Shown here in pieces: positions 1 through 6,731 of a DNA stretch of 64,000 bases; within the stretch, counting starts at the first letter, position 1; every line of letters starts with the position of its first letter. Below the pieces are notes generated by a model. It did not search any database, had not been told where the DNA came from, and saw only the letters and a list, made by a program, of their open reading frames with translations. A program made the position numbers and the translations under genes. Source of the DNA: an uncultured Oscillospiraceae bacterium (GTDB lineage Bacteria > Bacillota > Clostridia > Oscillospirales > Ruminococcaceae); assembly GCA_910579175.1 (NCBI GenBank), contig CAJTTB010000009.1, forward strand, positions 1 through 64,000. Direction: 5' to 3'.

Positions 1-290
1 GAATGAACGAAAAAGTATACCATTAGAGCGATTTTATTTCACCTACACCATCTCTTCCAATCACGAAATAAAACCACACCACTTAAAAGATAAAAAAGAA
101 TCCTTTACAACAAATCGACGTCAATATAAAAATAATATACTTGTAATATTTTATCGAACAACTAACAAAAAGTAAATTTTGCATTATTTTTTGCAAAATC
201 TTCCCTTAAATTACTCATTCAAGTGCGACTAAATTGTCATAATCAAAAAACAATATCCTTTTTTTATATTTATACTTAAAAATTATAATA
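1..290. other. A+T-rich stretch without a recognised gene
   Basis: No open frame with a ribosome binding site or recognisable product is visible on either strand. The stretch is A+T-rich and contains loose inverted repeats, for example ATTTTATTTC near 31-41 and GAAATAAAAC near 65-75. It is probably the spacer beyond the initiator tRNA. Confidence 0.5.
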
Positions 291-321
291 AAAAAACCTC
301 GAAAACTATATAGTCTCGAGG
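290..321 (-). terminator. Rho-independent terminator of tRNA-fMet
   Basis: Arms CCTCGA (297-302) and TCGAGG (316-321) enclose an inner ACTA/TAGT pairing. On the minus strand they are followed by seven T. A second, weaker hairpin lies between this one and the tRNA at about 325-353. Confidence 0.8.
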
Positions 322-356
322 CTCTAAATACCGACATCTTTTTCGGTGCTATTTAT

Positions 357-433
<77 letters not shown>

Positions 434-559
434 ATATTTATTTTTACAATCTCTTGTTGACTGCTTATATATAATAGCATACAAGAACCAAAAAAGCAAT
501 ACTTTTTTTACAAATATTACTTTTTTGGTAATATTGTATTATCATTTTTTATATTATCA

Positions 560-847
560 TTATTTTTCAGCAACTTTGTCATCGTCTTGAAGATCATCTG
601 CTTCTGTAGTACTAGAGAAAGAAGTTGTTTGTTTTTCTTCTTCTACAGAAGATTCCTCAGATACGTCGTCATGAATCAAATCATCATCCATCATTGAAAG
701 GTCTTCATCAAAATATAAAGAGTTATCAAAATCTAATTCCTCATTTAATCGCTTACTTTTATTTTTGATAAAGGCCACTACTGCTAATACTGCTCCCACA
801 ATCGCAGTAGCAATTGCTGCAATTTTTACCCAAGAAGTTTTCTTCAT
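560..847 (-). CDS. small membrane-anchored acidic protein, unknown function
   Basis: The predicted product has 95 residues. After a short basic start (MKKTSWVK) there is one hydrophobic helix at about residues 8-27, then KNKSKR as a likely cytoplasmic anchor. The rest is a long Asp/Glu/Ser-rich tail that is probably disordered. The start at 847 is preferred over a longer frame because AAAGGTGG sits just upstream and because the longer frame would overlap the rsmE coding end. The stop is TAA at 560. I do not recognise a family. The gene lies downstream of rsmE on the same strand and could be a small membrane-associated adaptor, but nothing in the sequence shows a function. Confidence 0.65.
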   Translation of the reverse strand: MKKTSWVKIAAIATAIVGAVLAVVAFIKNKSKRLNEELDFDNSLYFDEDLSMMDDDLIHDDVSEESSVEEEKQTTSFSSTTEADDLQDDDKVAEK

Positions 848-921
848 GCACCTGAAACCACCTTTCAAATTTATATTATTATTATTATATACTCTTTTTA
901 TGAATTTAACAAGACAAATTT

Positions 922-1644
922 CTAAATATTTTCTGTGATATTCATCATAATAGAAAGAGCCGTTAAAGGCGCTGTCTCGCACCGCAAAATCAATTTTCCC
1001 AAAGTTGCAATCTGTACCTGCTTTGCAGTAGCGAACTCCACTTCTGTTTGTTCAAAGCCTCCTTCTGAGCCAATCAAAATCCCAATCGACTGATCTTTTA
1101 AATCAATTATTTCATTTAAGCGCTTCCCTCCCTTTTCATAACACAATATTTTCTTTTGACACTGCTGCATATGCTCAATAGCTTCTTCAAAGGTCATCAA
1201 CTGACATATAGCTGGAATCATTCCCCGACCACTTTGCTTTGCTGCTTCTTGTGCAATTTTTTGATAACGAACTATCTTTTTTTGCATAGATTTTTCATCA
1301 GGACGTGATACACAACGCTTTGTTAGTACAGGAACGATTTGATAAACCCCTAACTCCACTGCCTTTTGAATAATCCATTCCATTTTATCTTTTTTGGGTA
1401 ATGCTTGATATAGGGTTACTTTGACACTGGGCTCACTGGTATTTGGATATTGATTGACAATATCCAAATATACCTCCGCTTGTGTCATTTGAGATATCAC
1501 ACAATCATAATCATTGCCATCAACACAATGAACTGTCAGTTTTTCTCCCATTTTCATACGCAATACTTTTTTAATATGTAAGGCATCTTCTCCAACAATT
1601 ACAATTTGATTTTCCAATGGTGTTTCACAAAAAAATCTTGGCAT
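922..1644 (-). CDS. rsmE: 16S rRNA (uracil1498-N3)-methyltransferase RsmE
   Basis: The product (240 aa, usual family length) has the RsmE layout: an N-terminal PUA-like RNA-binding part (residues 1-70, starting MPRFFCE) and a C-terminal SPOUT methyltransferase. The deep trefoil-knot region is visible as IGILIGSEGGFEQTEVEFA (about 186-204) followed by TLGKLILRCETAPLTAL (about 214-230). By family, it methylates U1498 of 16S rRNA with S-adenosylmethionine. In most Firmicutes it follows prmA. Here the upstream neighbour, two bases away, is the AlkD-like repair gene, so the two are almost certainly co-transcribed. Confidence 0.95.
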   Translation of the reverse strand: MPRFFCETPLENQIVIVGEDALHIKKVLRMKMGEKLTVHCVDGNDYDCVISQMTQAEVYLDIVNQYPNTSEPSVKVTLYQALPKKDKMEWIIQKAVELGVYQIVPVLTKRCVSRPDEKSMQKKIVRYQKIAQEAAKQSGRGMIPAICQLMTFEEAIEHMQQCQKKILCYEKGGKRLNEIIDLKDQSIGILIGSEGGFEQTEVEFATAKQVQIATLGKLILRCETAPLTALSIMMNITENI

Positions 1645-1646
1645 AT

Positions 1647-2372
1647 CTATGTTTCCTTTCGCCTATAAGTTTGATAAAATAATTTTTTGTCCTTGGTAAC
1701 TTTTTTAGATTCTCTTAATTTTTGAATTGTTTTGTGGGCTGTCCAATCTGGAAGCACCTCTAACAAATAAAGTGACTCTTTTTCAAAACAAATGATACAC
1801 TCTGCACTTAACCATGCCTGTGCCATTTTCACATAATAATATTGTGTATCAATTTGCTCAATGATCTGTAAAACACGTTTGATAAAGGGCTGTTTTATAT
1901 AATGACACAACAACATCACCAAAACAAATCTCAAATGATATTCCGATTGCATTTTCAATTTGCTTAACAAATATGTAAATCCCTCTTCAGGATATCGCCG
2001 AAATATCTTTAAATGAGAACAAACACTGTCACAAATCGCCCAATTATCGATTCTAAAAATATACTTATCCAAATGAAGACAGACCTCGGTAAAGTGTGTA
2101 CATTCCCCAATTACCAAACCGCAAATCATAATTTCTTCATAAAAATCATTTTGACTTTGCAATATAAATTCTTCTATATTTCCCCTAGCGATTTCCTTTG
2201 CAATTTGATATAACTTGGGCATTCGTATTCCCAATAAATTCTTTGCATTTGGAATCAATTTCATCTGAAACTTCTGATAAGCTTCCTCTTGAATTGAAAT
2301 TAAATATTGCCTTAAAATTTGATAATCCTCTTTTGTCCAGTGGCTTTTTTTCCATTGTATTTGCATCATCAT
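1647..2372 (-). CDS. AlkD-like DNA alkylation repair protein
   Basis: The 241-residue product is a helical-repeat protein of the DNA alkylation repair (AlkD/AlkC, PF08713) family. These are glycosylases that remove N3- and N7-alkylated purines without base flipping. Visible signatures are LLGIRMPKLYQIAKEI (about 46-61), the central IDNWAICDSV motif (about 107-116) that carries the acidic/aromatic residues lining the DNA groove, and the C-terminal YYVKMAQAWL and HKTIQKLRES helices. It starts with three consecutive ATG codons, and the ribosome binding site AAGGA fits the third best. It is followed after two bases by rsmE. A second base-repair-type gene (MGMT-like, 5642-5941) lies 3 kb away. Confidence 0.85.
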   Translation of the reverse strand: MMMQIQWKKSHWTKEDYQILRQYLISIQEEAYQKFQMKLIPNAKNLLGIRMPKLYQIAKEIARGNIEEFILQSQNDFYEEIMICGLVIGECTHFTEVCLHLDKYIFRIDNWAICDSVCSHLKIFRRYPEEGFTYLLSKLKMQSEYHLRFVLVMLLCHYIKQPFIKRVLQIIEQIDTQYYYVKMAQAWLSAECIICFEKESLYLLEVLPDWTAHKTIQKLRESKKVTKDKKLFYQTYRRKET

Positions 2373-2439
2373 CTATCCTTATGATTTGTTTTTTCTATTG
2401 TAACGAATTTAATCTATAAAATCAATGATAAAAAATAAT

Positions 2440-2511
2440 AAAGTATATTTTTTGTGATTGTACAACCGTTAACCAAGTTGGCTGCTCCATAATAAAAAAA
2501 GACATACTTTG
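2440..2511. repeat. palindromic extragenic element, looser copy (D)
   Basis: AAAGTATATTTTTT at the left and AAAAAAGACATACTTT at the right form imperfect terminal inverted repeats around ACCAAGTTGGC, itself a palindromic core. The core and the following AATAAAAAAA resemble copy C at 46571-46684, which has CCAACTTGG followed by AATAACAAAAAA. It is a weaker relative of copies A and B. Confidence 0.4.
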
Positions 2512-2549
2512 ATTTTACAAGCTGTCAGTAAAATAAACTACATCTATCT

Positions 2550-2586
2550 AAAAAAGCCAAACAGCCTATTAAAAAATAGGCTGTTT
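2550..2586 (-). terminator. Rho-independent terminator
   Basis: AAACAGCCTATT (2559-2570) pairs perfectly with AATAGGCTGTTT (2575-2586) around an AAAA loop. On the minus strand the stem is followed by GGCTTTTTT, so it terminates transcripts of the minus-strand gene ending at 2838. Confidence 0.75.
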
Positions 2587-2837
2587 GACTTACTTGAGGA
2601 GATTTGTTATTACAAGAAACAATCTATTATATCACCAACACAAGTGTGTTGGGCTTTATCTTTATTATACTGAATTTTTTCTAATTTACAATCTATATCA
2701 GAGAATTGTATCTATTTGTAATGTAATTGTTACAAAATCAAACGCAATGATTACATTTTTTATTATAGAGAAAACAATTTGGTTGGCAGTTCACAGAATC
2801 ATAAAAAATATACCTTATCTATCATTTTTATCTTCAG

Positions 2838-4406
2838 TCACTTCTTTTGAATAATTATCTTGACAGCTTCCAACCATAAACTAGATGTTTCATCTCCAGC
2901 CACAACCCCTTCTTTCACTGGCTTTAACCATCCCAATGCTTGGCAATGTACCTGATAATATAAAACATACTCATGACTTTGTTCTCCCACAAGCTGCATT
3001 TGGATTGCCTGAATATAATGTTCCAAATCGTCCGAGCCACATTCTTGTCCAAAAGATACATATTCTGTCCACCCTATATTGCGTAAATACACCCTGTATT
3101 GTACATCAAATTTTTGTTGACTATTTTCAACCCATATTTTAATTGCACAACATCTTTTTGCCTGCCCAACCGAGCCCGCTCTTTGACCATTTTTTACGAT
3201 ATTGTCCCATTCCACTTTTCCTTGCTGATTTTGGACTTTTAACCTGTAGTAAATTGCAACATCTTCTGATTTTTTATCCCGCTCTCTTTTTCTTCCATAG
3301 ATAGCCAAATATTGTCTGATATATTCTTTTTCATCCATATATCCTAAAAATATTTTTTCACCTGGATTATCATGTTTTATGTCTCCACTTTCCCATGTCA
3401 TTCCAAAGTGTTTTTTAACCCCTGGATGTGTCATCACTTCATGTGCATAAACATTGCCAATCAATAAATTTTCTGGAAGCCTTGCAAATCCCAAATACTG
3501 TAAAATTCTATTTCCAATCTCTCCTAACAACTTTTTATGGGGATGTTCTACATCTAAAAAAAGTTGTTCATCTCTTAAATGTTCTATTATATAATCAAAA
3601 ATATGAATATTACATTGTTTTTCTCTTGCAATTAATTTTTCCAAAAAAAGAAGATATCCTTGTTGTAATTCATCAGCATCATATTCTTTCTGTACTATTT
3701 TTTCATAAATTTCTTCTATATCATAGATGCCCGCTTGAATACACCTATCAATTTCACGATCTCGATACCACTGCACAGAACCATTTGGAGCAAAAACATT
3801 CTTTAAATCTGTCTGAGGAAATAAAAATTGTGGTAATCTAAATAGATTTGGAAACTTTACAATTTGACAATCTTTCTTTAACAGATTTTCAATATAACCT
3901 GATGAAAACATTTCACCCAAAGAGGTTTCCTTTCGGATATGTTGACAGACAAGCAAATCACAATGTTTAAACAAATTTTCATCCAAATCTGCTTCTTTCA
4001 TATTCCACAAATCCTTTAATTCATAAAAAGCATACTCTTTTGAAAATTCCCTACTAGCAGACAAAAATCCTTTTATATATCTCACATGACAATTTCCCCA
4101 AATCAATGCCATTTTTCTTTGAAATAATTTATAAGGTATAAAGTCTTCAAACTCTTTTAAGCCCCATGCTTTTAATTGCTGAGCAATCCTCTGATATACC
4201 AATATATGATCTGTAAAAATCAAAACATATTCTGATTTTAATTCTGATTTTTTATCTTCTGGTAAATAGATATAATATTCATGGAAAAAATTATCATGTA
4301 ACTTTTCATCTAAACAATATGAAATCTCTACATTTGGAAATTTTATCAAAAATTTTTCAGCTTCATATCCACATCCATATAAAACAATTCTCTTTAAACT
4401 ATTCAC
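2838..4406 (-). CDS. WcbI-domain protein with C-terminal ChW repeats
   Basis: The product (522 aa) has three parts. Residues 1-95 form a small Rossmann-like domain (IVLYGCGYEAEKFL near the start), like the N-terminal parts of some FkbM-type and glycan-modifying proteins. Residues 98-330 resemble the WcbI polysaccharide-biosynthesis domain, with the diagnostic WGNCHVRYI at 103-111 and a later TDLKNVFAPNG. Residues about 384-520 are three clostridial hydrophobic-W (ChW) repeats, recognisable by NIGWTEYV, ALGWLKPV and the AI-x-I/M pattern. ChW repeats are normally found on secreted proteins, yet I see no signal peptide or membrane segment. Function is inferred as capsule or cell-wall glycan modification. 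The gene stands alone on the minus strand, with its own terminator at 2559-2586. Confidence 0.7.
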   Translation of the reverse strand: MNSLKRIVLYGCGYEAEKFLIKFPNVEISYCLDEKLHDNFFHEYYIYLPEDKKSELKSEYVLIFTDHILVYQRIAQQLKAWGLKEFEDFIPYKLFQRKMALIWGNCHVRYIKGFLSASREFSKEYAFYELKDLWNMKEADLDENLFKHCDLLVCQHIRKETSLGEMFSSGYIENLLKKDCQIVKFPNLFRLPQFLFPQTDLKNVFAPNGSVQWYRDREIDRCIQAGIYDIEEIYEKIVQKEYDADELQQGYLLFLEKLIAREKQCNIHIFDYIIEHLRDEQLFLDVEHPHKKLLGEIGNRILQYLGFARLPENLLIGNVYAHEVMTHPGVKKHFGMTWESGDIKHDNPGEKIFLGYMDEKEYIRQYLAIYGRKRERDKKSEDVAIYYRLKVQNQQGKVEWDNIVKNGQRAGSVGQAKRCCAIKIWVENSQQKFDVQYRVYLRNIGWTEYVSFGQECGSDDLEHYIQAIQMQLVGEQSHEYVLYYQVHCQALGWLKPVKEGVVAGDETSSLWLEAVKIIIQKK

Positions 4407-4498
4407 CTTGTTTTTCTCCTTTTTACGCCATTTAAATGATTAAGGTATGATTCATATAAAATATCATTTCATGAAAACAATATTATCATTCACAATTA

Positions 4499-4651
4499 AT
4501 AAGTATACTTTTTCTTTCGCTTTATATAAACATAAATTTTCTAAAAAAATTATTTTATCTTCACAGATTTACTGAATAGTAAATCTGTTTTTTATATTCT
4601 TTTTACAATTTTCTGTCGATGTTTCACCTGAAGGAAAAAGTATATTTTTTC
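4499..4651. repeat. possible MITE-like palindromic element
   Basis: Imperfect inverted arms of about 19 bp (TAAGTATACTTTTTCTTTC at 4500-4518; GAAGGAAAAAGTATATTTT at 4630-4648; 16 of 19 match) flank a segment with a perfect central hairpin (ACAGATTTACT at 4563-4573, AGTAAATCTGT at 4578-4588, then TTTTTT on the plus strand). A similar arm (GAACGAAAAAGTATACC) occurs at about 5-21. It could be a non-autonomous element or chance A+T-rich symmetry. The central hairpin may also act as a terminator. Confidence 0.35.
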
Positions 4652-4661
4652 ATTCACTTTA

Positions 4662-5639
4662 TCATCTGTTATTCTTATGAGCATTCAATTGAAATCCAAA
4701 TGGAATCATCTCTTTTAATAGGTGCACTTCATATTCAAATTCATTTTTCACTAGGATTATTTCAAATGTTTGAGGATCACAAAATTCCAACATCACTTGT
4801 AGACATACTCCACAGGGAGCACAAAATTGAGATAACGTTTTTTCTTCTCTCTTTCCTCCTGCAACTGCAATTGCTGAAAATTCCCGTTTCCCCTCCTGTA
4901 CCGCGGTAAAAAACGCAGTGCGCTCTGCACAATTGGAAGGTGTATAAGCACCATTTTCAATATTACTACCCAAATAAATGCTTCCGTCTTCACACAACAA
5001 AGCTGCTCCAACTAAAAAATTAGAGTAAGGGGCATATGCCAATTCCCGACTTTGTAAAGCATGTAATGCCAATACTTGATTCATTAACTCTTTATCTTCA
5101 TTTTGGCTTGCTTTCATACGAATATATTCTTCTTTGGTCAAAGAATAACAACAATCGTCATATACCTCACCATCAAACAACCTTGCGGACTGTCGCAAGG
5201 TTCCCTCATACCGAAAACCACATTTTTCAATTACCCGTCTAGAACGCTGATTAAACGGATAATGACGCACAGAAATCAAATCCAAATCCAATTCTTCAAA
5301 TCCATATTGTAATAAACATTTCACTGCTTCTGTCATTAGCCCTTTTCCCCAATAAGCTTCTGACAATCCATAACCTAAAGAACAAATACGCTGATTATCT
5401 CGCTTAGAATCCTGCTCTAGACTAATACAACCGATGACCTTATTTTCACATTTTTCTACAATCGCCCAGAGTTCGTCACTTTGAATAAATTTACTCAGAA
5501 TCAATGCACTTTCTTCTCGACTTTGATGTGGTTTCCATCCCGCACTGATTCCCACTTTCGGATTTTTTGCATATTCATATAAATCATCTAAATCATCTTT
5601 ATTCCAACGTCTCAGATACAATCGCTGTGTTTGTAACAT
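4662..5639 (-). CDS. GNAT acetyltransferase-cytidine deaminase fusion
   Basis: The 325-residue product joins two enzymes. Residues 1-175 are a RimJ/RimL-type GNAT N-acetyltransferase: LQTQRLYLRRW start, acetyl-CoA loop AYWGKGLMTEA at about 95-105, and VIEKCGFRYEGTLR at about 136-149. Residues about 185-320 are a tetrameric-type cytidine deaminase, with CAER (237-240; C237 zinc ligand, E239 catalytic) and PCGVC (275-279; C276 and C279 zinc ligands). YAPYSNFLVGAALL and SNIENGAYTPS are the usual substrate-pocket motifs. All catalytic residues are present, so both halves could be active. The start at 5639 follows GGAGG eight bases upstream; an upstream ATG at 5660 lies in front of this site and is less likely. 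The MGMT-like gene ends at 5642, so the genes are tightly linked. Confidence 0.9.
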   Translation of the reverse strand: MLQTQRLYLRRWNKDDLDDLYEYAKNPKVGISAGWKPHQSREESALILSKFIQSDELWAIVEKCENKVIGCISLEQDSKRDNQRICSLGYGLSEAYWGKGLMTEAVKCLLQYGFEELDLDLISVRHYPFNQRSRRVIEKCGFRYEGTLRQSARLFDGEVYDDCCYSLTKEEYIRMKASQNEDKELMNQVLALHALQSRELAYAPYSNFLVGAALLCEDGSIYLGSNIENGAYTPSNCAERTAFFTAVQEGKREFSAIAVAGGKREEKTLSQFCAPCGVCLQVMLEFCDPQTFEIILVKNEFEYEVHLLKEMIPFGFQLNAHKNNR

Positions 5640-5641
5640 CT

Positions 5642-5941
5642 TTATTCCTCCAATCTCCAAAGCGCCTTCTCAAAATTCACACATCCATTTGATTTAAATA
5701 ATACACCTTCTTGTTTTAACAAAACCACCTGTTCATTCCAGCCAGTCACCGTTTTCCCTTGACTATTTACCACCCTATGACAGGGAATATTGTTAGGCGC
5801 ATAAGACAATGCTCGCCCTACTCGACGAGCATTGTTCGGACATCCTATTAGCACTGCAATTCGTCCATATGTGGTAACCTTTCCATATGGAATACAACCA
5901 ACCACCTCATATACTTTACAGTCAAACTCTATTTGATTCAT
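5642..5941 (-). CDS. MGMT-family DNA methyltransferase-like protein (single domain)
   Basis: At 99 aa this is only the DNA-binding/active-site domain of the Ogt/MGMT family, without the N-terminal ribonuclease-like domain of full O6-methylguanine methyltransferases. IPYGKVTTYGRIA is the helix-turn-helix region, and NARRVGRAL contains the arginine-finger region. The active-site motif is PCHRVV with the cysteine kept. Short alkyltransferase-like (ATL) proteins usually have Trp or Ala at this position, so this one may still accept alkyl groups. It is followed after two bases by the GNAT-deaminase fusion and preceded by a membrane-protein gene. Confidence 0.9.
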   Translation of the reverse strand: MNQIEFDCKVYEVVGCIPYGKVTTYGRIAVLIGCPNNARRVGRALSYAPNNIPCHRVVNSQGKTVTGWNEQVVLLKQEGVLFKSNGCVNFEKALWRLEE

Positions 5942-5950
5942 CGCTTTTCC

Positions 5951-6598
5951 CTATAAAATAAACATAATTGCAATAATAGGGCCAACATATCTCAAGTCTT
6001 TTTTAAAATACATATAAACCACACCATAAACAATTGACAACATCATTGCAAAAAATCCTTCAGCATTACTCTGAACAGACAAATGAGCCCATCCCCAGGT
6101 AAAAGCCAATAAAAATCCACCCCATGGGATATCTTCTCTTTCAAAATAAAGTTCTCCAAAATGCTGTCCAAATATTATCACCAATAAGACCATCAGTGCT
6201 TTGAGCAACTGATAAATTTGTTGAAAAATAAAAGTAACCGTATCCAAATTTCTAAAGTCTAGTAGTGGTTTTATTCCTCCCTCTAATCGGGTACTAATTA
6301 AAAAAACTGCGAATAGTAAAAAAATACAGACCGCCAAATACTTTCCATCTATCTTTCCACGAAGTGCAAACATATTAAATAAATACTTTATTTTGGCACG
6401 ATAGATTAAAAAAAACGAAACAACTCCCCATAAAATACAGGCAATTATCAAATGTAAGCATTGTTGTGTGGTTTTTGTAAATCCTCCAAACAAGAATGGT
6501 TCTAATAATGAAAATAACCATTCTATGAATAGACCAGAAAGTGCATAGAAGCCTAAAAATAAAAAATTGACCGGTTTCACTGTTTTTTGTTTTTCCAT
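5951..6598 (-). CDS. polytopic membrane protein, possibly CPBP-like
   Basis: The product (215 aa) has about six or seven hydrophobic helices. The C-terminal half (FGQHFGELYF, then FTWGWAHL) faintly resembles the motifs of CPBP intramembrane proteases (Abi family). The canonical EExxxR motif is not present, so activity is doubtful. It precedes the MGMT-like gene by nine bases on the same strand. Function is unknown. Confidence 0.55.
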   Translation of the reverse strand: MEKQKTVKPVNFLFLGFYALSGLFIEWLFSLLEPFLFGGFTKTTQQCLHLIIACILWGVVSFFLIYRAKIKYLFNMFALRGKIDGKYLAVCIFLLFAVFLISTRLEGGIKPLLDFRNLDTVTFIFQQIYQLLKALMVLLVIIFGQHFGELYFEREDIPWGGFLLAFTWGWAHLSVQSNAEGFFAMMLSIVYGVVYMYFKKDLRYVGPIIAIMFIL

Positions 6599-6689
6599 AT
6601 GATTACGTTTTCACATCCTTTTTTCAATTGATAGATTTACTTCTTTTACCATTCTCCTCAATTTTCTTTGTTACTTTTTCTATTATAGA

Positions 6690-6729
6690 CGAAAAAAAGC
6701 GGAATGTAAATCCATTCCGCTTTTTTTCA
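6690..6729 (-). terminator. terminator of the hydrogenase operon
   Basis: GCGGAATG and CATTCCGC form the stem, flanked by A and T runs on both sides, so the hairpin can work in both directions. It lies directly after the stop codon of hydA. Confidence 0.9.
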
Positions 6730-6731
6730 TT

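Larger units (their letters stand above)
2373..2837. other. intergenic region with repeat and terminator
   Basis: This 465-bp spacer contains the repeat copy at 2440-2511 and the hairpin at 2559-2586, listed separately, and otherwise A+T-rich sequence. An 89-codon plus-strand frame at 2585-2854 has no ribosome binding site and no recognisable domain, and I do not accept it as a gene. Confidence 0.5.

Noticed and set aside
2585..2854. 89-codon plus-strand frame
   Set aside because: No ribosome binding site, no recognisable domain, A+T-rich composition, and overlap with the end of the minus-strand WcbI-ChW gene.
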